64,000 nucleotides of DNA from Planomicrobium soli (GCF_003014655.1 NZ_PYAT01000003.1:248001-312000), one strand, 5' to 3'. Positions 27,900 to 36,018 are shown, counted from the stretch's first letter. A program made the numbers and translations. The notes: generated from the letters alone by a model not told the origin.

Positions 27900-28046
27900 T
27901 TAATAGAATTTCCTTAACCGCTCCATATTACTAACCAGAATCTTAAAGCCGCACTCCTCACGCTGAAGTTGGATCATTACAGCTTCTTCTAGCGTCTTTA
28001 ATCTTTCTGCTATCTTATCCACTTCTGGCCTACTATAGCGGCTCAT
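27900..28046 (-). CDS. Small ORF, 48 aa, possibly gene remnant
   Basis: ATG at 28046 with GAGG seven bases upstream, then MSRYSRPEVDKIAERL and an amphipathic helical stretch ending MERLRKFY. The same frame continues upstream past ATG for eight codons to a stop, and beyond that stop further coding-like sequence (IARENDKRMSMG in one frame, RYTYEKIERDIIDEITQL in another) suggests a larger gene broken by stops and frameshifts to about 28200. I do not recognise it. A terminator lies right after it. Confidence 0.35.
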   Translation of the reverse strand: MSRYSRPEVDKIAERLKTLEEAVMIQLQREECGFKILVSNMERLRKFY

Positions 28047-28378
28047 GAAGTCCTCAAACTCTAAAAGACTGATTTACTTAATGTTTATTAAGTAGCGCTG
28101 TTTGCTGATCCCATTGACATCCTCTTGTCGTTTTCCCTGGCTATTCACAGTTGAGTAATTTCATCAATGATATCTCTTTCTATTTTTTCATAGGTATAGC
28201 GAATCATACCTCTAAGTAGAAATTAATCTACGAATACCTAAACTATAGATAGCATGAAAAATGTAAATAAGCCAATGAATAGCCATAAACATACATCTCG
28301 ATTGTTAACGGTATCTGTCCAAGATAGCATAACCTAAACAAGAAATGCTTTTTAATATCAAACTTTAATAAAGACATT
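28047..28378. other. Degenerate sequence upstream of small ORF
   Basis: Minus-strand stretches with protein-like character but broken by stops, such as RYTYEKIERDIIDEITQL ending near 28145. They look like decayed element genes, but the parent family could not be named. Confidence 0.3.
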
Positions 28379-28411
28379 CAAAAAGCCTTCGTCCTTGAAA
28401 AAAGGGCGAAG
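28379..28411 (-). terminator. Terminator after Ltp gene
   Basis: CTTCGTCCTT (28387-28396) and AAGGGCGAAG (28402-28411) pair with one G-U, then GCTTTTT on the minus strand, 15 bases past the gene stop. Confidence 0.8.
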
Positions 28412-28425
28412 ACGGTGTCGTCTTA

Positions 28426-29109
28426 TTAGTTCAAATTCTCAATAGCATAATTTGCTTCTTCTTGCGTAAACTTTTCGCCATGTTCAGAAGTCAATTGTTG
28501 TCTTATTGCCTCTGGCGACATGCTCATGTCTTCCTGATAACTTTTCGCCTTTTCTAAGGCATTAGCATTAAAATCAGCTTGTATATTATCAATAGCGTAT
28601 TGTGCTTCTTCTGCTGTAAATTTTTCACCATTTTCAGAGATCAACTGGCCATAAATTCCTTGCTTTGACATGAACATTGATTCTGAATAAGTTTCAGCTT
28701 TTATCAAAGCATTTTCTTTCCAATCATATTCAAGATTCTCTATCGCATAAGTAGCGGCTTCCTCTGAAAACTTCTCCCCATACTCCGAAGTTAATTGATC
28801 GTAAATGCCGCTTTTGGACATGTTCATTGATGAGGCATAGGATTCCGCCTTGTTCAAAGCCGACTTGTGTTCAGCAGGAACGCTATCCTCTACTTCGACT
28901 TCTTCAGCTTCCTCTACTGCAGGTTCTTCTGTATTCTCTGTTTCTTCAGCAACTGCCGGTTCAACAGCGGTCGATTCGCTTTCCTGAACGGTTGATTCTG
29001 CACTTTCTTCTTCATTACCACCTAAAGCAGACCCAATAATAATGATAGCAAGTACCCACACCCACCATTTCTTATAAAACGGTTTTTTCTTTTTCGGTTT
29101 TTTTTCCAT
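28426..29109 (-). CDS. Membrane-anchored Ltp-type protein with three repeats
   Basis: 227 residues. A lysine-rich start is followed by one membrane helix (WWVWVLAIIIIGSALGG, residues about 15-31), an acidic Glu/Val/Ala linker to about residue 80, and three repeats of about 47 residues. The repeats share ALxKAxSYxxxMxMS, GxYxQLxSExGEKF and xEEAxYAIxNL. This is the Ltp (host cell surface-exposed lipoprotein) repeat, a helix-turn-helix fold. In Streptococcus phage TP-J34, Ltp blocks DNA injection by superinfecting phages. Here the anchor is a helix, not a lipobox. A superinfection-exclusion role is inferred. Confidence 0.88.
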   Translation of the reverse strand: MEKKPKKKKPFYKKWWVWVLAIIIIGSALGGNEEESAESTVQESESTAVEPAVAEETENTEEPAVEEAEEVEVEDSVPAEHKSALNKAESYASSMNMSKSGIYDQLTSEYGEKFSEEAATYAIENLEYDWKENALIKAETYSESMFMSKQGIYGQLISENGEKFTAEEAQYAIDNIQADFNANALEKAKSYQEDMSMSPEAIRQQLTSEHGEKFTQEEANYAIENLN

Positions 29110-29283
29110 TTTCTGTACCCCCTGAATGTTTCTTACTTTTATAGATTAACACTCCAAAAACAAGCTTTCAACCAACTATTTCCTTTTTTACATGTCATGT
29201 TCAGGTTTTCTTTTACTTTAAAGAAGCATTAGTTACAAAATACTTGAATCTTAATAAATTTAACTATGATTTACAGCTCCGAT

Positions 29284-30201
29284 TTATTCTATTGCTTCTT
29301 TTAATATTGCTGATTCAATCACATATACTTCTTTGTATTCTATGAAACTGAAAAGATTAGTTATATTTAATTTATATATTTCTTCTAATGGCTCTCTGCT
29401 GGCTTTAATTAGCTCTTTTATTGTTGCAGCTTCTTTTTTATCATACAAAGTAAGCTGCTTGTATTTATGCTGCATTTTGCGAATACGATTCTTTCTATAC
29501 CCGTTTGTATTGAGTTGATCTATATTAGAAAGAAAAAGATACTTTTTTAATTGATTATAAATTAATTCTTGATTCATGTTATTTAACTTCATATCTGCCA
29601 TTTTAAATTTAAAACGAGTTTCAAGCCTATTTCCATATTCATGCTCTATTCCTGTACCTCGCTTTATTTCCTTAATATTTCTATCATAATTTACAAGCGT
29701 ATGACTTTTCTTTTGTGATTTATGATTGCCTATATAGTAGGTTTCATTTTCATATGAGGCATCTTTTGAATTGCCATGATGCTTAAATAGTAAGCTATCC
29801 TGCTTTGAAGTTTTATAATCAAATGCTATATCTATACGAACAATAGACCAATCAATAGAAGTTAATATATCAATAATTGAATGCGGTATATATTCACGTT
29901 GAAAGAATTTCCGGTGCAATGTTATTGTCCCGTTAAAATATGAATGTAATACACTTTTTTTAGGTGATAACTGTAAAGTGAATCCCATTTCTTCAAAATA
30001 TAAAGAATATCTATAGTGCTTGGAGCGGTGAAAACCATAATAGAATCTATCGTATATAAATTCTTTTTGTTCATCTGTTAGTTTTACTCTTAAAATCATT
30101 GTATCTATACTTACTTTTTTATCTATATTGTTATTAGTTGTGTTAAGTTTATTAGATTTTCTTCTTTTATAATTTTTAAAACTGACTACTATATTAATCA
30201 T
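29284..30201 (-). CDS. Rep-like protein (replication initiation factor type)
   Basis: 305 residues, basic and Tyr/Lys-rich. The sequence has WSIVRIDIAFDY, then ETYYIGNHKSQKKSHTLVNYDR and GNRLETRFKFKM, a pattern reminiscent of the Rep_trans family of plasmid and conjugative-element initiators (nicking replication proteins with an active-site Tyr and acidic residues). The match is from memory and not certain. It would allow the excised circle to replicate. It has no close operon partner, and its upstream region to 30351 is gene-free. Confidence 0.5.
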   Translation of the reverse strand: MINIVVSFKNYKRRKSNKLNTTNNNIDKKVSIDTMILRVKLTDEQKEFIYDRFYYGFHRSKHYRYSLYFEEMGFTLQLSPKKSVLHSYFNGTITLHRKFFQREYIPHSIIDILTSIDWSIVRIDIAFDYKTSKQDSLLFKHHGNSKDASYENETYYIGNHKSQKKSHTLVNYDRNIKEIKRGTGIEHEYGNRLETRFKFKMADMKLNNMNQELIYNQLKKYLFLSNIDQLNTNGYRKNRIRKMQHKYKQLTLYDKKEAATIKELIKASREPLEEIYKLNITNLFSFIEYKEVYVIESAILKEAIE

Positions 30202-30351
30202 TCCTTTACATTAATTTTAATTAAAAACTTTTCATTAATAAACATAGGAAAACCTACTCTTAAACAACTAAATTATATAATTTTATATCTGCTTATTATT
30301 TGAGTTTAAAAAACTTGCCTTGAAAGCTTCCCGCTCTCTGTATTTCCTTTT

Positions 30352-30762
30352 TTATTCAGCAATGGTATTTCCATATTCAACTAAAGCTATTGCTGGATTT
30401 TTCATAAAACCTTTTACATCGTAACGATCGACTCTCTCTTGAAAATCTTAAATATATAAGTTGTTAGGAACTAGCATTAAATTTTCCAACTCACTAATTG
30501 AAGTATCGCCGCAATATATATAGGTTCCAGCATAAACAAATTGAGTGACGGTAAAATCTGCATTAGAAACTCTTTCTTCTATCGTTTGATAGCCAAATCT
30601 CGAAGCATCTTCTTGTCCTACCGATTGAATTTTCATAGAAGTTTGAGCATCCATTATTACTTCTTTATCTAAAAACAAAACAGGATGTTCTCCCGCTACA
30701 ATTCTTCCTGCATCGGTCGTTCCACCCCATTCCCCTATATTCTTTCCAATTAAATTTCTGTA
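30352..30762 (-). pseudogene. Broken gene, no start, in-frame stop
   Basis: An open frame runs from the TGA at 30763 with no good start codon through EWGGTTDAGRIVAGEHPVLF and MKIQSVGQEDASRFGYQT to a TAA at 30448-30450, then continues in the same frame as DFQERVDRYDVKGFMKNP to a TAA at 30352. The even, protein-like composition on both sides of the internal stop indicates a gene inactivated by a nonsense mutation and loss of its start. An internal TTG at 30678 could start a 76-residue peptide. I do not recognise the family. It is in the same frame as the gene upstream, separated only by that TGA. Confidence 0.5.
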
Positions 30763-31593
30763 TCATAATTTATCCCATCCGAACTTTCTATATAACGCTA
30801 AATTTCCTTTTAGCTTTTCAATATGGTCTGATCTTTTCTTATCGAAAGATAATCCTTCTAATAATTCAATCCGTTCTTTTAAGTCAATATAGCTTTGTTT
30901 GTCTAATCTAATTTGCTCTTCTTTTTGTCTTGGAGGATATTCTTTATACTCCATTGCAATTATTTGTTTCCCTAATGCCATTACCGCTCCATCTTCTTTT
31001 AGAACACCTAGTTTATAAGGCTGCTTTTTCATAGAGTTTAATTTTGTATTGGAAATATTAAATTCATCTTTTATTTCTGTTTGAGATTCATAAACTTTAA
31101 ACCTTAATTCACCGTTTTTAATTTCTATAAGCGCTGTTTTCTTACGTCTTCTATTACTGGCTTCAGTATAATTTCCTTTGATAGAGTCGGTTTGAATGTT
31201 GTTTATCTCATAATGTCCATTGCTATTTTTCCGGTCAATTGAAGGGCGCATTTTATAGTTACTCTCCTGATCTCTGTCATCAAACAATAATTGTTGCATT
31301 TGCCACTTCTCCCACTCTTTTGGTAAGTTTGTAATGAATTGAATTGTCATATCTAAAGGGTTGTCAAAATGAAACTCTACCTCTTTATATGCCGGTTTTG
31401 TTTTGTCAGTTGTACGTTGATACGATTGTAAACAGGAGCGGTACAGTGTTCTTGCAGCCGCTTCATTTTCTTTAAATATTTTCTCTAGTCTATATAGTTC
31501 CGCAATGGCTCTATTCGTCATTACATCCCTTCCATTCAACATTTTTCCTCCTTCTTTATTTTGTCTTACTAATTTACTTTCTTGCTTTTCCAT
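30763..31593 (-). CDS. HNH-endonuclease-like protein
   Basis: 276 residues. The central RPSIDRKNSNGHYEINNIQ (about residues 117-135) resembles the second half of the HNH motif of phage and mobile-element nucleases, where Asp-Arg and Asn-x-Gln are conserved. Flanking regions are basic and helical; the segment VYESQTEIKDEFNISNTKLN looks like a DNA-binding helix-turn-helix. The first His of the motif is not obvious, so activity is uncertain. The 589-base structured region lies upstream. ATG at 31593 or an ATG at residue 18 (MLNGRDVMTN, after AAAGAAGGAGG) may be the true start. Confidence 0.5.
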   Translation of the reverse strand: MEKQESKLVRQNKEGGKMLNGRDVMTNRAIAELYRLEKIFKENEAAARTLYRSCLQSYQRTTDKTKPAYKEVEFHFDNPLDMTIQFITNLPKEWEKWQMQQLLFDDRDQESNYKMRPSIDRKNSNGHYEINNIQTDSIKGNYTEASNRRRKKTALIEIKNGELRFKVYESQTEIKDEFNISNTKLNSMKKQPYKLGVLKEDGAVMALGKQIIAMEYKEYPPRQKEEQIRLDKQSYIDLKERIELLEGLSFDKKRSDHIEKLKGNLALYRKFGWDKL

Positions 31594-31905
31594 ATCAAAA
31601 AACCCCTTATTTTTTTATTATCGCTACAAAAGTAGCGACTATATGATTTTCATTTATAAGTTATTAATTTAATTAGTAACATAATAATCCTTGACTCCAT
31701 ATTTAAAAATATGATATAATTAAATTTTACTGTTTTTAAAAATTAGCTTGACCTTATATATTATATGCATCTTTTGCTGTTTTATCAACCAAATTTTAAA
31801 ATAATTCGGTTTTTTCTATTGACTTCGAAAAAATTTTGTGATTAGAATCTATTCATTTTCTAATTCGCCTTATCTGATTGAAGCTACTTAAATGCCTCTC
31901 TCGTA

Positions 31906-31978
31906 ATCGTACGAACTCCTGAGCGTTTCTTAGCCTAATAATAAGGTTAGTAATCGTTCCGAAGTATAAAACGCTCAG
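31906..31978. repeat. Nested palindromes, possible origin or small RNA
   Basis: Outer arms CTGAGCGTTT (31919-31928) and AAACGCTCAG (31969-31978) are exact reverse complements. Inside, CTTAGCCTAATAATAAGGTTAG forms a smaller stem. Related strings AATCGTACGAACT and AATCGTTCCGAAGT precede and follow. This is stronger structure than the AT-rich surroundings would give by chance. Confidence 0.55.
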
Positions 31979-32137
31979 AATCAATTGTAATTATTCATTC
32001 AAGCGTTTCAATCTTGGTGCTTTTTTCATTTTATAACGATTGATAGGCTACAAAATAACCTCTACATTTAACTCTTCTATATTTTTAATTTGATATTTTT
32101 CCATTACGTCACTCCTCAGTGATTGATTTTTGAGCAT

Positions 32138-32167
32138 AAAAAAACACCTCAGCGATTTGCTGAAGTG
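32138..32167 (-). terminator. Terminator after membrane protein 32183
   Basis: CACCTCAGC (32145-32153) and GCTGAAGTG (32159-32167) pair with one mismatch, followed on the minus strand by seven T. It ends the 33902-32183 gene group. Confidence 0.85.
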
Positions 32168-32182
32168 CGCAATTAAACTATC

Positions 32183-32611
32183 TTAAGCGATAGTCTTTTC
32201 AGTATTAGAAAAAGATAAGATTGAAATTACGAGTCCTAAAGTATATAAATTCAAAAATTGTTGTAAACGATTCAAATCAATTAATCCACCCATGTCATAT
32301 GCAATGTAGGCAGCTAAAATTGAAATTGGTATCGATAAAAATAATGTAATTTCAGACAAAATTTTAAAACCTGTAAGAGCTATTAATAATAATCTAACAA
32401 AGCTTTCCTTTAATCTAGTACTTAATTTTTTTTCACTTGTAAAAGGATAGTCATTTTCCGCCTTTCCAGCATTTATAAAATCATTGAAAGTTAAAATTGT
32501 AACAAAAACTGTAATGCCAACAGATGCAAATACTGGCAATGTAAAATCCAGTAAAGATAGTAATACTAACCCTGATCCTAATGAAAGAAGTATTTTTCTT
32601 CCCTTTTCCAT
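32183..32611 (-). CDS. Four-helix membrane protein, unknown function
   Basis: 142 residues with about four membrane helices: LLSLGSGLVLLSLLDF, VFASVGITVFVTILTF, LLLIALTGFKILSEITLF with LSIPISILAAYIAYDMGG, and FLNLYTLGLVISILSF. A short polar loop lies between helices two and three (residues about 50-68). No family is recognised. It is last of three same-strand genes (33902, 33178, 32611) that all encode membrane proteins and share one terminator, so they may form an operon and complex. Confidence 0.6.
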   Translation of the reverse strand: MEKGRKILLSLGSGLVLLSLLDFTLPVFASVGITVFVTILTFNDFINAGKAENDYPFTSEKKLSTRLKESFVRLLLIALTGFKILSEITLFLSIPISILAAYIAYDMGGLIDLNRLQQFLNLYTLGLVISILSFSNTEKTIA

Positions 32612-32659
32612 TTCCCCAACTCCGGTTTTCCTTTAATATTACCATCAAAGGTAAAATCT

Positions 32660-33178
32660 TCAAAAAGAACTTTCGGCATTATTTAACTTTTGTTGTCTTT
32701 TAGCTTTTATTTTCCCATCCTTAATTCTTGATTCCTTCATCGCTTTCTTCATTTCTTCTTTATTATAAGGTAGACCCAATTCTTTTCTGTAGAAATTAAA
32801 ATTATACTCAAGATGATTTAGCAAAAACCTTTCTTCATCAATAATTAAATATGGAGAACCCATACTTATAAAAAAATATTCCTCAATTATAATTTTATGA
32901 ATTAAGGCTAAGTCAGGACTCACTAAATGATAGTTTTCTTTAATGATTTCATCAACAGCCTGAAATTCCTCTAATGATAACCCTCTATATCCATCCAAAG
33001 GATGATTGGCGTTATTTACTTCTTTCATTAAAGGCATATATAACATCTGGAGAATTTCTGTTTTATATTGATTTGCTTGCATTCTAATTTCTTTTTTTAT
33101 TAAAAAATGATAGTTAAAGAAGCTTGTTATAACTATTGTTAAAGATGAACTTAAAAGAGCTATAAATATTTCTCGCAT
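32660..33178 (-). CDS. Single-pass membrane protein, unknown function
   Basis: 172 residues. One N-terminal membrane helix (IALLSSSLTIVITSFFNYHFL) is followed by a helical cytoplasmic domain (NQYKTEILQMLYMPLMKEVNN, LSLEEFQAVDEIIKENYHL) and a basic tail. The first residues MREIFIALL and the topology suggest a cytoplasmic sensor or effector tethered to the membrane. No family is recognised. It is 48 bases upstream of the four-helix protein gene and 67 downstream of the next gene. Confidence 0.55.
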   Translation of the reverse strand: MREIFIALLSSSLTIVITSFFNYHFLIKKEIRMQANQYKTEILQMLYMPLMKEVNNANHPLDGYRGLSLEEFQAVDEIIKENYHLVSPDLALIHKIIIEEYFFISMGSPYLIIDEERFLLNHLEYNFNFYRKELGLPYNKEEMKKAMKESRIKDGKIKAKRQQKLNNAESSF

Positions 33179-33245
33179 TGTGCCAACTCCATTTTTCTCT
33201 TCATCTTAACATTAAAGGAAAAATCTTCAAAAACTTTTTTATATT

Positions 33246-33902
33246 TTATTGCTTGATGACCTCTTTTATATTTTTGCGAATTTCGATTAAGTTATCGTTA
33301 ATCCTATTTAGATTCGCATATATATTATCCATATCGCAATATCCATCATTTAATTTTACTGCTTGAATAACATTTTTTAAATGAGATATGTTTCTTCTTA
33401 TTTCTCCAGGAACTTCTTCAATATAATCTGGCGATATGTTAGAAAGTAAACTTGTATCAAGAACGGCTTTTTCAATATTGATTACAGGATCATGAAACTG
33501 ATCAACTGCTATTACTAAAGACTCTGAAAATGTTGGCTCCAGAGCAAAAGCACTAGAAACAAAAGGGAAGATTGATATTAATTCTTCTAGTACATAATCT
33601 ATAATCATTAACGCATTATCGTTATCTGCTTTTCTATTCTTCTCCAAAACTTCTTCCGAATGGGATATTTGTTTATTCACTGAATTTAAAGTAAAGATAC
33701 CAGCTAATGAAGCGCCTATAGCAGCTCCTATTAAAGTAAATATACCTCCAGAAAATGTAGCTTGAATCTCCTCTGAGATATGAAGAACATCTCTTGTATA
33801 AAGAATTGTTATTAACGAAAAAACAATTAATATTAATACTCCTAAAATAATTAAATAGAAGTAATCTTTAACTCTATGATTCGCCATAAACATTATCCTC
33901 AC
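33246..33902 (-). CDS. Two-helix membrane protein with helical domain, unknown
   Basis: 218 residues. Two membrane helices (YLIILGVLILIVFSLITILY and GIFTLIGAAIGASLAGIFTL) flank a short loop; a cytoplasmic helical domain follows, beginning VNKQISHSEEVLEKNRK and ending LNRINDNLIEIRKNIKEV. This layout (paired helices plus soluble domain) is seen in several membrane-linked phage-defence or toxin proteins, but no motif proves that. It is first of three co-oriented membrane protein genes. The second ATG (MFMANHRVKDYFYL) is also possible. Confidence 0.55.
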   Translation of the reverse strand: MRIMFMANHRVKDYFYLIILGVLILIVFSLITILYTRDVLHISEEIQATFSGGIFTLIGAAIGASLAGIFTLNSVNKQISHSEEVLEKNRKADNDNALMIIDYVLEELISIFPFVSSAFALEPTFSESLVIAVDQFHDPVINIEKAVLDTSLLSNISPDYIEEVPGEIRRNISHLKNVIQAVKLNDGYCDMDNIYANLNRINDNLIEIRKNIKEVIKQ

Positions 33903-34443
33903 TTTTTTCTTCTTATCGTACCATTTTAATTTTTATCTTTAAAAAATTAATGGTGAATAAATCTCTAAATCCCAAATACTGACTTGCTGATAAATTTAAC
34001 TTTTCGTCCTTTATTGAATCGCTCAAGGCTATATCTAAGAGCATCAATAGGCTGATTCAAATACTGGCCTGTTGCTTTATCCTTTTTGAAACTATAGTTT
34101 TCTAGTTCATCAATTGTATTTTTCTAAAGAAAAATAACTTATAAAATTTATCTTTTTTAGATCATGGTTTTAAGCTTATGTAATACATATTTCTGCTAGC
34201 TGAAATATATGTAGGGTGGATTAATTAATACCCCTAAACTTTTAGTGCTGAGCTAGTCATAAAATCCAAAGCTTTGTCCTCATAACTTTCGTATATATAG
34301 CACTCAGAGGTTCTGTAAGTCATTTAAAGCTCTTCCTACTTGAGGGTTAAGGCTCTATATTGCTTTAGATACACCAATAGGAATGCTAAAAGATAGAAAT
34401 AAAAACCCCATTATTAAGAGAGTGTATGTATGAAGTATTAAAA
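33903..34443. other. Gene-poor stretch containing a terminase remnant
   Basis: 541 bases with no intact gene. Part (33965-34123) is a decayed terminase end, described separately. The rest is AT-rich with nothing recognisable. Confidence 0.5.
33965..34123 (-). pseudogene. Remnant of phage terminase large subunit C-terminus
   Basis: About 52 codons without a start, closed by TAG on both sides. The reading IDELENYSFKKDKATG followed by QPIDALRYSLERFNKG matches the end of phage terminase large subunits, where a Trp/Phe-Lys-x-Asp segment is followed by a P-(I/V)-D-x-L-R-Y motif. The nuclease and ATPase parts are missing. It shows that the element descends from, or captured, a tailed-phage genome. 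Confidence 0.65.
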
Positions 34444-34764
34444 TTAATTACTTAGTTGGAAATCATTTAATATGATCTGGTCTCCGCAGCTCTTGCATGT
34501 AAAGCATAGGTCAAAATCAGAAGTATCAGCATAGATGTTTTGAGCAATATCTTTAACCAGAATTTCATTAGTTCTTTCTATAGTAGATGATTCAGTTAGG
34601 TCAGTTAAGAAATCTTCATTAATATTATCTTTAATCTCATTATCCCAATCTACTCCAACGGCAAATTTATCTGTTATGGAATAAACTCCTACTTCATACA
34701 TTTCATGATCTGGTTTGTATTCTGCTATTTGATTACAATTATCGCAAATAACTAAGATTCTCAT
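34444..34764 (-). CDS. Zinc-ribbon-like protein, 106 aa
   Basis: Two Cys pairs near the ends (ICDNCNQIAEY at residues about 6-16 and FTCKSCGDQIIL at about 90-101) suggest a zinc ribbon formed by the termini. The middle is acidic (VDWDNEIKDNINEDFLTDLTE). I do not recognise the family. The ATG follows AAGGAGAGTTGAT and lies 15 bases behind the lipoprotein gene, so the two are co-transcribed. Confidence 0.6.
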   Translation of the reverse strand: MRILVICDNCNQIAEYKPDHEMYEVGVYSITDKFAVGVDWDNEIKDNINEDFLTDLTESSTIERTNEILVKDIAQNIYADTSDFDLCFTCKSCGDQIILNDFQLSN

Positions 34765-34779
34765 ATCAACTCTCCTTAC

Positions 34780-35670
34780 TCAATCTTGAAAACTGGTTAA
34801 AATTTCATTTTCAAAATAAAGATATTTATAATTTGGATAAACCCATTGCTCACTAACTGAGTTAGCAGTTACAGTTCTATTTACTGATTGAGGTTTGCCC
34901 CATGATGAATTTTCCACTTCTTCGGTAGTCATTCCTATTGCAGGGTTATAATCTCCAACACCCTCCTCTTCAGTGAGCATTGTGCCATTTTCTTTGTTAT
35001 ATACATCTACCCAAGTAAATATATCAATACCTTTACTCTCAACGAACTTCTTAATCTCATACCCCTTCAATCCGCTATAATGAGGACTTACCGTTTTTAG
35101 TAGTGTAACTAATGTTTGTTCAGAATCTCCATACTTTAAAGCATCCGTAAACGCTAATAAAGTTTGAACTTCCTCATTGTTCTCAAAATAGCCAAATCCA
35201 CTAATTTTATCAACTGCTGTAGGATCATATTTCTTCTCATAATAGCCATCAATAAAATCAGTTAGAGTTTTTAGAGTTTCATCTTCATATTCTTTTTGTT
35301 TTGCTAGAAGTAAGTTTTGCGTATCTACAGCAATAAAATCATGAGTAAGCCAATTTCCATAGTCCAAGTATGTTTCAACGCCTTTTTCTTCAATTAAACT
35401 GCGTAGTCCCTCATTGTAAATTTCTATTATATCATCATTGATTTCTAATTCTGTTTCCCCTTGTACAAACCTCTTATGAAAATCTTTCAATAAAAACTGA
35501 TAGAAATCATCTTCAATGTATTCTTTATAAGTTGTGATTAGTTCTTTTTGATCTGCTGAGTTCGCTACTTGCTCTGTTTCTGCTTTCACTTCATCTGATG
35601 AATCACTACACCCCGTTAATATTGTGGCAGCAAGTAATAAATAACCTAAATTCTTCTTGATCGTAAACAC
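34780..35670 (-). CDS. Lipoprotein of the mobile element, unknown function
   Basis: 296 residues. A lipoprotein signal peptide ends in the lipobox LTGC (Cys21), so the mature protein is anchored outside the membrane. The helical middle has several acidic segments. The C-terminus carries a repeat-like small domain GMTTEEVENSSWGKPQSVN ... SEQWVY, resembling the SmpA/OmlA-type module found in many phage-linked and cell-surface lipoproteins. Its export suggests action at the cell surface, possibly alongside the Ltp protein. It is followed by the zinc-ribbon protein gene. Confidence 0.7.
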   Translation of the reverse strand: MFTIKKNLGYLLLAATILTGCSDSSDEVKAETEQVANSADQKELITTYKEYIEDDFYQFLLKDFHKRFVQGETELEINDDIIEIYNEGLRSLIEEKGVETYLDYGNWLTHDFIAVDTQNLLLAKQKEYEDETLKTLTDFIDGYYEKKYDPTAVDKISGFGYFENNEEVQTLLAFTDALKYGDSEQTLVTLLKTVSPHYSGLKGYEIKKFVESKGIDIFTWVDVYNKENGTMLTEEEGVGDYNPAIGMTTEEVENSSWGKPQSVNRTVTANSVSEQWVYPNYKYLYFENEILTSFQD

Positions 35671-36003
35671 CCCTTTGATTAATTCTCCTCAGACACATCA
35701 CCATATAATCTGAATAGTTAAGTAAATATTATCACTACTATATACTCATAGTACAGGAGATAAAAGGAAATTATTACATGTGTAAGGTAGAAGTTAAAAT
35801 AGCTTATATTACTGTTTTAAGTCTCTTTTGAGCTTTGCCTTCTTCTCTTTGCTACTTCTACTCAAAAAACTTTATAAAGCTTTAAATTGAAGGGAATGAG
35901 GCTATCGTTTGCTTCTTATACTCTACTACCTTAAAAACTTTATCCTCTAAATAAATAGCGGTTTTCAGTCCTACTCTCAAACCCTTGGTATTACTAGGTT
36001 TAT
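35671..36003. other. AT-rich stretch at the element's right end
   Basis: 333 bases with no gene. It should contain the lipoprotein promoter. No repeat or hairpin was seen other than the inverted repeat arm starting at 36003. Confidence 0.45.
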
Positions 36004-36018
36004 TTAAAGGTTGTTTTT
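36003..36018. repeat. Right arm of 16-bp terminal inverted repeat
   Basis: TTTAAAGGTTGTTTTT, the exact reverse complement of 21718-21733. It lies 22 bases inside the right core GCTTTG. It also provides the stop codon that ends the truncated ComGC. Confidence 0.7.

Larger units (their letters stand above)
31594..32182. other. Structured non-coding region of the element
   Basis: 589 bases without a gene. It contains the palindromic block at 31906-31978 and the terminator of the next gene at 32138-32167. It could hold an origin, a small RNA or the promoter of the HNH-like gene. Confidence 0.5.

Noticed and set aside
31906-31978. CRISPR-like repeats
   Set aside because: Only one palindromic pair without regular spacers; no cas genes in the window.
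36003-36018. Insertion-sequence ends (transposon inverted repeats)
   Set aside because: No DDE transposase is present; the recombinase is of serine type, the host duplication is only the 6-bp core, and the two arms are at different distances from the ends.
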